A stretch of DNA of 64,000 nt from Limnanthes douglasii subsp. nivea (Eukaryota > Streptophyta > Magnoliopsida > Brassicales > Limnanthaceae). Both the position numbers and the translations under genes were made by a program. Within the stretch, counting starts at the first letter, position 1; each line of letters starts with the position of its first letter. Positions 56,017 through 64,000 of the stretch are shown one piece after another. The notes beneath the pieces were generated by a model. It was not told the origin of the DNA and searched no databases. It saw nothing but the letters and a program-made list of their open reading frames with translations. The stretch is taken from positions 185,088,807 through 185,152,806 of the forward strand of contig JAUPFV010000004.1 of assembly GCA_036936605.1 (NCBI GenBank), read 5' to 3'.

Positions 56017-58279
56017 GTGATTTCTTTTATACAACAAATGTGCAAGAATAGTATTAAACAACTCACTCAAAATACAGAACTTACTTGCTAAAATAAAACA
56101 AATTACTTACAAAATTAGTCATATTACAAATTTGTTCACATTACAGAAATCTCTATCAAGATAACTACCATCCGACGCTAGTGTTTGAATCATTTAGAAA
56201 ATGTTAAAAAATTGAGCTCTAGTAATTGCACACATATCTTTGCTCTAAGTTTCCAATATGAAGCCTTTATGGATGATGTCTTTGGTGTATTCACAAACAA
56301 AAACTGTGCAGTCGAGGCTGTCTGATTTTTGTTGTGTGATATCTTTTACAGACTTCATTGTATATCCCTTCTTTATATTAGGCATGCATCCTTTTTCATA
56401 CAATATGATAATTGTTAACAAGAGTTTAGAGTAGTTAGCAATATATATAAGAATAATAGTCATGCGATTTGTTTCAAACTCTAATACTACAATGTGTTTA
56501 TAAAAATATACAAAAGATTTTCTTTGAAAAGTTAACCATGCGATTTACGGGAAGATGGAAGCATGCGATTAATTTGAACAAACTTAAAACGAGTTTTTTT
56601 ATAAATTCAACATGCGATATCTTTAAGTCAACTATCATGCGTTTGATTTGAAAAATACTGACTAGGGCATCAACAATTTTTCTTATGTAGTCTGTTGTGT
56701 ACTTACTTCTTGCCATGGGTGGGTTATAGTTTTTTTTCGTTCCCTTCTCCATATCAATAACCACCAACGTCCAGTGGTTCATTGTATCATCGCTTATGGT
56801 GCACACCGGAAGGAACTCATAATAGGTGTTGGTGAATACTTCGTCAACAAGTTTTAACATATCTTCTTTCTCAGCTAGTGTTTTTGCTTTAAGAATGAGG
56901 ATTAAAAACAGTTTGGTTATAATAATTGATAATGGATTTTAGCTACGTTTATTGTTGCGATAGTATAAATTTGTATCGCGTTGTATTTACAAATGTAAGA
57001 ATCTTTATAACCTTTGAATGGTACTAGCCAATCGAATTCTTTATGCATCTTATATATCCAAGCATCGATAATCTTCCAAATGAAAAATTGGAGGCGTATA
57101 ACCAAATGTGAGAGATTCGTAAACATGCAAGTTACTAGTTTAATCATGCTAGACTACGACAACACTACCTTTAAATCCATCGTTACTTAACTACACTTTT
57201 ATATTTTAACTTTTAAAGTCAAGGTCCCATTCGTATGGTAGCGCCATCACTTCACTCACACCCACGTTAAGTCTGTATGAGAACTCTAATTGTGGTAAAT
57301 ACCTACTTTAGGATCTTCTTGTTCTTATAGGCTTTCTATTTTCAGGATTTTCTGTTATTCACTTAACTCGACGATCTGCGTTATCCCAATCGGGGAAATT
57401 AACCTTTGTCACTGCCTTTTATGTCTGACTAATTAAATCCCAATTAGGATACGCATCGTCTACATCCTGTAACATAGACAATTGGCTGACATATTATAAC
57501 AACCAGACAACATATATTGGATGTTTAATAATCTAAATATCCACTTACGAAATCCCCAACAACTACCAATGATGTTGTCTCTTGTACAACTTTCTCAGCA
57601 GCACCATCTTCTAAATTTTGATCAAGTGTAACCTACAAGATAAATCCAAACTCCGTTGCACGACAGCATTTGCCTCAACCTTATCAACGTCGTCAAAAAA
57701 TGACTTTGTATGTTGTATGAAATAATCATCAAAAGATGGTGGTTTCAAATATACTGTTTCGTTCGTGATATCAGCTGATGTTGATACTTATCCCTGGGTG
57801 ACTTGTTCTGAATTTATGACCCATGGTTATTGGTGTTCGGCTTCCTCTTCAGCAATCTGTTGGAATTTTGTTATTGCTTCTGGTTGTAATAGCAGTTCTG
57901 CCTTTGTGCATGTTGTGCTTCTTGTTGAGGTTGGGCTTCATTTCAGCTTGTAGTTGGAATGCTGGTACTGATTCGGGTTGGGTGAGTTGTTCACTCTTTG
58001 TTAAGGGTTGTTGTTATTGTTCTGCGTGATGGTGTTGTTGGTGTTGGGGTTGATGTTGTTTGGTATCATCTTCTTGTTTTTGTTGATGTTCCTCTTACGC
58101 TTGTTGTTGACCATCCTATTCTTATTGGGCTTTTCCTTCTTCCTCCTCTTCTTCTTCTTGTGGTTTACCATGCCATACCTTGCATAATGTAAATGAAATT
58201 GAATATATAATTACTGTGGATTATTTTAGACATATCAAACATGCGAGTTCTCATATACCCAACATTATGAAATGCAGCC

Positions 58280-58341
58280 ATGTGATTGCTTTATAGTTAA
58301 TCAATGTGATTGCTTTATAGTTGATCAATGTGATTGCTTTT
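58280..58341. repeat. 24-bp tandem repeat
   Basis: ATGTGATTGCTTTATAGTTRA plus TCA occurs twice in full (58280, 58304) and once in part (58328). It lies in a non-coding gap of the Ulp1-like pseudogene. Confidence 0.85.
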
Positions 58342-58607
58342 ATTACTATACGCATTCGATTTCTTTGATAACCACACAATTGGTACGATATTACAATCAT
58401 ACGGTTGTTGAGATATTATAAACATGCAATGTGTTTGATGTTTAACATACAATTTGATCAGTAGTTATAACATACGTTTTATTTGATAAACTATGAGAGT
58501 TCTTTCTTATAAACCATAAGTTTTATTTGATAGAGAAACCATGCGATTCGTTTGAACATTGACCATGACACTTCTTTGAAACATTTACCTTTACGAGTTC
58601 GACATGC

Positions 58608-58870
58608 ATCTTCACGACCTTCTACCTCTTTTAGACAATATGACTTTATAATCAGACAGTATATGATACAATATATTCAGAAAGTTGAATATTAATGAAC
58701 TTAAGATCCAGATACATTTTCACAACCTTTTGCCTCCTTTAGACAATATGACTTTATAAATAGACAATATATGACAAAATATATTCATAAAGTTGAATCT
58801 TAATTAACTTAAGATCAACATACATCTTCTCGACGTTCTGCCTGCTTTATAGTAGATTCTTTAATTACCA
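58608..58870. repeat. 108-bp tandem repeat, 2.4 copies
   Basis: Units start AT(C/T)TTC(A/T)C(A/G)AC at 58608, 58716 and 58824, exactly 108 bp apart. Shared words include TAGACAATATGACTTTATAA and CAAAGTTGAAT-TTAAT-AACTTAAG. It lies between two protein-like parts of the minus-strand gene, so probably in an intron. Confidence 0.9.
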
Positions 58871-59143
58871 GTACCTACTATAGTGCTTCCACATCTATTG
58901 TTTCTGCCTCTTGTTGTTGCTATAGCAGTGGTGTAATCTATGTCTCTTTTAGAGGAGACTCGTTTGTACCAACTACTTATACTAGTGGTACCAATACTGC
59001 AGCGTCTGCCCCCTTTTCAAGTAGTACCCATGTAATAGGAAATAGATTTGTACCCAATACCTTTACATGTTGTTCCACTGCTGGAGCCTTTGCCTTATTT
59101 TGAGGTCGGTCTACTGTTGTAGACACTTCATCTTCAGCTTGGT

Positions 59144-59571
59144 TGATAAACTCCTCCTAGAATCTGCACTCTGAAATGGGATAGGGATAACTTTGCAACC
59201 AGGAACCCAAAAAGATTCAAGGCTCAAAGGATGTGGATCGATAGGTCACACAAAGGTTGTGGAAAGGCCTTTGATATTCCAACTGATCTTCTTTTGGATA
59301 TGACGAACCAAATGAAGAACGGGTTTTCTTGTGGATATTACACACCAACAAGAGAAGAGTAAAACTTAAGAAGCTTTTTCAGAATCAAAGATAGTCTAAC
59401 CATTAGAATTCTGAGTACATAGTTTTTATAGGAGAAAGAACTAGCCTTGAACACAATTAAGGCTGTTCTTGGAAACATAATGCATGCCTCTAAAACAATT
59501 AAGGCTTTTCTTGGAAACAAAATGCTTTAATATTGAAAATACAAAGTATTAATGATATAAGCTGGAAATTA
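59144..59571 (-). repeat. Gypsy-A LTR, full length (second minus-strand copy)
   Basis: A 428-bp LTR in reverse, ATCA end at 59144 and start at 59571 (one change in TGAT: reads TAAT). It interrupts or abuts the N-terminal part of the Ulp1-like pseudogene. Confidence 0.85.
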
Positions 59572-59636
59572 GACCCTTCCCTCCTCTAAGGACGTGGCTT
59601 TTGGTGTAGATGGGCCTTGGGCTTTTATTTCAACAA
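59572..59636 (-). mobile_element. Gypsy-A polypurine tract and internal 3' end, minus strand
   Basis: Only 65 bases of internal sequence remain next to the LTR. They include the reversed polypurine tract (59572-59588). The join to LINE-B is at about 59636. Confidence 0.8.
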
Positions 59637-59639
59637 AGG

Positions 59640-59951
59640 CAAATCCATCACGGTCTCCTTCGAATACCAGGGCCTCCCTCCTCAATGTGCAAATTGCATA
59701 GTCTTTGGGCACCCTACTCGCCAGTGTACAAAAGAGCCTCTCAAGCTCCTCTTTTTTCCTACCGAGACTACATCATCCGAGGAAGATCCCTATGAGATTG
59801 ACCCCGAGGTGGACTCTAGACTTCCATCTATCTCTGAAGATAAAGAAGTGGAGACCAGAGAGGAGGTGGATTCGCCCCCCAAAAGAATGTGTACGGACGT
59901 AGCTAAAGAGAAGGGAAAAAAGGTAATATCCTCCGACAGGACCATCAGCTG
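59640..59951 (+). pseudogene. LINE-B ORF1 C-terminus with zinc knuckle
   Basis: The frame reads FEYQGLPPQCANCIVFGHPT and RQCTKEP, a CCHC knuckle of form C-x2-C-x4-H-x4-C, typical of plant LINE ORF1 (after a DUF4283 domain that is missing here). An acidic serine-rich tail follows (TTSSEEDPYEIDPEVDS) and the stop is at 59951, about 23 bases before the ORF2 start. ORF1 is the RNA-binding partner of the LINE RNP. Confidence 0.78.
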
Positions 59952-59973
59952 ATTCACTGTAAGTCTCCTATTT

Positions 59974-60680
59974 ATGAATATTGCTTATTGGAATGTGTGT
60001 GGTCTTAATGACCCGATTAGACAAAATGATGTCACTGATTTTATTATTAGTAATCATATATCCTTGATTGTTCTAGTAGAAACTAAAGTTTAACTTTCGA
60101 ATGTCGATTCGATAATCAGAAGAATGGTCATGTTCTGGCATGTGACCACCAACCACGAGTCTCACCCTTTAGGTAGAATTTGGATCACTTGGAACCCTAG
60201 TGTTATTACAATTACTAGGATCTCCCAATCTCCTCAGTTCATTTCCTGTATGGCCACTTGTCATAACTATAAAGCTTCCTTCAAGCTTACTGCGATCTAT
60301 GCTTTTAACAAAGCTTAAGAGCGCATTTTGCTTGGGAATGACCTTATAGTCATCTCTAATCATGAAAATCACATCCCCTGGATCTCCCTTGGGTATTTGA
60401 ATGCTATCCGCCACCCAGATGAGCGTCTTGGTTCTTCTGATTTTTGGTCTTCAACAATCGACGATTTTAACAATTGCTGCTATCGTTGTGAGCTTAGTGA
60501 CCTCCGATCATCTGGCTTTCCTTTCACCTGGATCAATAAACAACCAGGCCACCCTATCCTATCCAAAATTGACCCATGTTATGGTCAACCCTGATTGGGA
60601 CGATCTTTTCCCTATATCCCATGTCCACATAAGTTACTTTCGCACCTCTGACCACACCACTGTTACTCTCAATCTCGGGC
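59974..60680 (+). pseudogene. LINE-B ORF2 endonuclease
   Basis: Starts at ATG 59974: MNIAYWNVCGLNDPIRQNDV, then LIVLVETKV (catalytic E) and a stop at 60090. Later frames read IWITWNPSVITITR, LTAIYAFNKA, a GDFN-like motif changed to LGYLNA, SSGFPFTWINKQPGHP and LSKID, and after a shift near 60590 TSDHTTVTL (catalytic DH). This is an APE-type endonuclease that would nick the target. The altered GDFN aspartate and the breaks make it inactive. Confidence 0.78.
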
Positions 60681-63076
60681 TTCCCCGCCCAAGACGGAAA
60701 AAGCCTTTTCGTTACTTCAACATGTGGCAATCTCATTCCCTTTTCAAGGATTTAGTTACCAATTGTTGGAATTCCCCTATTTCTTCCTCTGGGATGTCGA
60801 TGGTCTCTGAAAAACTAAAGCGTTTGCAAACTACCTTAACTTTGTTAAATCGTAAAGAGTTTAGTGACATTACCTCCAGAGCCGATAATGCTCAAAAAGT
60901 CCTGTTCGGGGCTCAATCTAGATTAGCCTCCGACCCTCTAAACCCTAGACTGATGAGAAATGAATTGAAGGCTTCCGATTCATTCATTTTTCTAAGTCGA
61001 GCTGAAGAATATTTCTTGAAGCGAAAATCTAGAGAAAATTGGATTCAGCTGGGCGATAGGAACACTAAATTTTTCCACAAAAGTATTAAAGCCCGCCTAT
61101 TTTGCAATAAAATCATCTCAATTTCAAATGGTCAAGGTGACACTGTTTCCTCCCTAACGAATGTGTCAAAAGTTTTTGTTAACTTTTTCGAAAAGACCCT
61201 TGGCACCAAGCATTCTGCTGTTTACCCCGGGCTAGAAAAAGTCTCCTCTCTTATCTGTTCTAAAGTCAATCCCGCTGACAGAGATTTTATGATCCATGAT
61301 ATTTCATGCGCGGAAATTAAATCTGCTCTGCACAGTATAGATAGCGATAAATCTTCGGGCCTTGATGGCTTTACCTCTAGTTTCTTCAAAACTTCTTTGG
61401 ATATCGTCGGCCCCGACATCTGCAAAAGGGTTCAAGATTTCTTCCTCTCTGACACGCTAATCGAATCTTGGAACTCCACCTCTATATCCCTTGTCTCTAA
61501 AACAGACTCGCCTTCTTCGCCTGCTGATTTTAGACCAATTGCTTTATGCAATGTGGTCTATAAAATCATCTCCAAAATTTTGGCTAACAGAATTAAAGTC
61601 GTATTTCCTTATCTTATCGACTCCTCTCAATCAGCCTTTGTCTCTGGTAGAAATATATCCGATAATATTCTCCTCTCCCAAGAGCTTCTTAAAGGTTATC
61701 ATAACAATGGGAGAGGCAAACGGATTGCCCTAAAAATTGATTTAATGAAAGCCTTTTATAATGTTCGTTGGCATCTTATTCTGGACGTTCTTGTTGCGAT
61801 GCATTTTCCTGAGAAAATAATCTCTTGGATTGTGAAATGTATCTCCTCCCCCTCCTACTCCATTATTATTAATGAAGACCTTCATGGAAATTTTAAAGGC
61901 AAAAAGTTCTGAGACAAGGTGATCCTCTGTCCCCCCTTATTTTTGTACTTGTAGTGCAAGTGATTTCCGGCATCCTCAAAGAAAAAAGTCTTAATGAGAA
62001 TTTCTGTTTCCACTGGAAATGCCACAAGCAAAAAATCATCAACCTCTGCTTCGTAGACGATCTGATGATTTTTTGTCACGGTGATGCCCTTTCTCTAAAC
62101 CTCATTAAAGAGGCCCTGGACGACTTCTTTCTCCTCTCTGGTCTTAAAGTCAATCCTTCTAAAAGTCATATCTTTTTCTCCAGCATTGACAATCATCTTC
62201 GATTAGACCTTTTGCCCATTATGAGTTTCCCTGAAGGTACCCTCCCGGTTAAATATCTAGGTTTCCCTCTCCTTACTGGTAGACTAACATATTTGGACTG
62301 CTGCCCCCTACTGCACAAAATAACCTCTAGAATTGAATCTTGGACGGCTAAGCATCTCTCTTATGCGGGTCAGCTTCAATTAATTAAATATATTCTATTT
62401 GCGGGTCAGGTATATTGGTCTTCGATCTTTATCCTTCCTTCTAGAATAATAAAAGAATTATCTCAGTACCTTCGGCGGTTCCTTTGGTCTGGTTTTATTT
62501 TAAAATCCCATGGGGCCAAGGTGGCATGGTCAATCATTACCACTCCTTATAAAGAGGGCGGCCTTAGGATTCTGGATTTAAAAACGTGGAATCAGGCGGC
62601 CGTCCTTAAACACCTTTGGTCCATTGTAAGTAATATATCCCAATCTCTCTGGTGTGACTGGATCAGATCGGAAAAGATTAAATTTAATTTTTTTTGGGAT
62701 ATATCCTACGGATCCTCTCCCTCTTGGATTTAGAGGAAAATCCTCCGTCTTCGACCTTTAGCTTGTAACATTTTATGGGTTGCAATAGGAAATGGTCATA
62801 ATACTTCCTTCTGGCACGACCCGTGGCTCCTATCCTCGTCACTGGGCAGACCACTATGGCTCAGATTTAATTTCTGACTCTCAGATGGGAAATAACCTCA
62901 AAGTTTTAGACATCATCACCAATGAAGAATGGAACTGGCCGGCCAATTTGAGATCGGCTAGAGCTCGTAGTCATAATCGTTTGGATGAAATCAACAGACT
63001 AATCCTCTCTCTCCCTCAGCCACGCATTCTTTTGATGGATATTCCTTTCTGGACTGCGAAGGAGGGATGCCTCATT
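60681..63076 (+). pseudogene. LINE-B ORF2 reverse transcriptase and zinc-finger start
   Basis: The frame 60401-61912 continues from the endonuclease end through FFHKSIKARLFCNKIISISN and FRPIALCNVVYKIISKILAN to KIDLMKAFYNVRWHLILDVL, stopping after a one-base deletion near 61905. The following part is in another frame: VISGILKEKSLNENFCFHWK, then CFVDDLMIFCHGD with the catalytic DD intact. It runs to 62733, where the frame stops. The end (62750-63076) holds the start of the zinc-finger region and is cut. LINE-A has a stop, not a deletion, near the same place. Confidence 0.85.
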
Positions 63077-63800
63077 CTCGAAGTGGGCCAAGGATGAGCC
63101 ATTATCAGGAACAAAGGCCAAATATTTAGTTAAATTCATTTGGTTAAATATTTGTTGTTGGTACGGGTCCCAAAAGGTTAACCATGGATAATGGGCCCCA
63201 ATTCGATAGCAGTGAAATGAAATAATTTTGCTCATCTCATAGAACTCAACAGTGCTTCTCGGCACCTTTTCACCCATAGACTAATGGTCAGGTCGAGGTT
63301 ACGAATAAGACAATTATCAATGGCCTCAAGAAAATTTTAAAGGGAAAGACCGAGAAATGGCTGAATTATTTACAATACATGTTGTGGGCATACCGGACTA
63401 CACCCTGAACTACTACTTAAGAGTCACCTTACGCATTGGTGTACGGTATGGATGCAGTAACCCCCGCAGAAATAATGTTCCCATATCTCATAATCAGCCA
63501 TTACGAGAAATACACCAATGGTGAGGATCGACGCTTAGCCTTCGATTCGATTGAAGAGAAGCGAAATCGTGTTCACTTAAATTCATTACTCTATCAAACC
63601 TTGATGAGAAACAAGTACGCTTTGAAAGTCCGAAATAGATAATTTAAGATCTGTGAGAAGGTTCTGCAAAAATATTTCTTGCATACGAAAGATAAAAGCC
63701 TTGGAAAGTTGGCTCCCAATTGGGAAGGACCCTACCAGGTGGTGGAAAAAATAAAGTCGATGACATACAGATTGAAGAAAAAGTTTGACCGAACTTTACG
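63077..63800 (+). pseudogene. Tat integrase, second copy
   Basis: Uninterrupted counterpart of 16708-17076 plus 17992-18355. Shifted frames give a DNGPQFDS-like stretch, TNGQVEVTNKTIINGLKKIL and RTTP, then the 63436-63642 frame VYGMDAVTPAEIMFPYLIIS and FDSIEEKRNRVHLN to a stop at 63640. It continues with YFLHTKD, KLAPNWEGPYQVVEKIKSM and FDRTLRLP. It keeps the WEGPY motif that the other copy has changed. The N-terminal part with the first catalytic D is deleted. Confidence 0.8.
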
Positions 63801-64000
63801 ACTGCCTTAGAATATCAAACATCTAAAGTTGTACTTGGAATAAATTTGAACGTTTATCTTTTTCTTTGTCATTTTATAAAAAAGTTTTGGTCGGGGGCGT
63901 ACTCTTTCCTACCCTAGTGGCGCGGGGAGGTTTTAATGAGGTGTCTATCGAAACCGATCTGTTTATTGAATTTGAATCCTTTTATTGATATATTGGCAGT
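63801..64000 (+). other. Tat region after pol, second copy
   Basis: Matches 18356-18545 up to the window edge, where the first copy goes into the 43-bp tandem repeats. Expect the same repeats to follow. Confidence 0.65.

Larger units (their letters stand above)
56245..59140 (-). pseudogene. Ulp1/C48-protease-like pseudogene captured by a MULE
   Basis: Read leftward from 59140. An A/E/Q-rich part (EDEVSTTVDRPQNKAKAPAV) leads through repeat-filled gaps to a long E/Q/H-rich linker (58170-57850: HGKPQEEEEEEEGKAQ, later HQQKQEDDTKQHQPQHQQHH). A basic stretch (RKPIRTRRS, about 57340) follows, and then the protease domain. 56860-56620 reads EFLPVCTISDDTMNHWTLVV and IDMEKGTKKNYN, the catalytic-His motif HWTLxVID. 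56463-56245 reads DITQQKSDSLDCTVFVCEYT, the catalytic Gln and Cys region (QQ...DCTVF). The Asp expected about 15-17 residues after His appears to be N. A probable intron (56360-56670) separates the two. Stops are many. Ulp1-type genes inside Mutator-like elements define the Kaonashi group; the function there is unknown. Confidence 0.7.
59637..63076 (+). mobile_element. LINE-B: L1-type element, longer copy
   Basis: Includes the end of ORF1, the ORF2 endonuclease, RT and part of the zinc-finger region. It matches LINE-A from 60785 on. It is cut at both ends: by Gypsy-A at the left and by a join to Tat integrase at 63076/63077, inside the region equivalent to 15970 of LINE-A. Confidence 0.82.

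Noticed and set aside
57765..58192. Three overlapping plus-strand ORFs rich in V, L and S
   Set aside because: They are shadows of the minus-strand E/Q-rich linker of the Ulp1-like pseudogene; the codon repetition gives long open frames on the opposite strand.

Overview
The window is nuclear DNA of a flowering plant, most likely a eudicot. It is AT-rich and contains no intact gene of any kind. Every coding-like stretch I can recognise belongs to a plant transposable-element family and is broken by stops, frameshifts, truncation or nested insertion. I see no rRNA, no true tRNA and no convincing host gene. The species cannot be told from the sequence.

Layout: 1-631 is the 3' end and LTR of a Ty3/gypsy element (here Gypsy-A). 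632-4304 is a hAT transposon on the minus strand that keeps one terminal inverted repeat. 4620-4860 looks like a SINE. 5500-10465 is a badly decayed Tat-lineage gypsy element (Tat-1: gag, protease, RT, RNase H, antisense ORF). 10466-13667 holds more Gypsy-A pieces, including a second 428-bp LTR, a truncated 5' LTR with primer-binding site, and gag, around a LINE scrap. 13668-18545 is an L1-type LINE abutting a Tat integrase that was itself hit by a 905-bp Gypsy-A derivative with a 5-bp target duplication. 18546-22150 is the Tat 3' region (43-bp tandem repeats, antisense ORF). 22738-26073 is a Tat LTR holding another LINE, then primer-binding site and gag.

26074-43400 is mostly unassigned AT-rich DNA. 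It contains a minus-strand Gypsy-A LTR fused to a plus-strand Gypsy-A pol (30460-32301), a copia RT scrap (33127-33360), an snRNA-type promoter motif with a hairpin (33381-33546), a BED-type hAT pseudogene (37905-39674) and a LINE C-terminus (40860-41800). 43438-46100 is a decayed Ty1/copia element with the start of its 3' LTR. 46986-49036 holds divergent tandem repeats and a 0.9-kb segment bounded by 18-bp inverted repeats. 50550-52130 is the end of another LINE. 54090-59140 is the most unusual block: a Mutator-like transposase fragment beside a minus-strand Ulp1/C48-protease-like pseudogene, as in Kaonashi-type MULEs, with several tandem repeat arrays in its non-coding parts. 59144-64000 repeats the Gypsy-A LTR, LINE and Tat integrase arrangement of 13.7-18.5 kb.

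Nothing here works as a functional system today. The interest lies in how the elements are nested, duplicated and truncated, and in the captured protease. All family names come from protein motifs read by eye; no database search was run.
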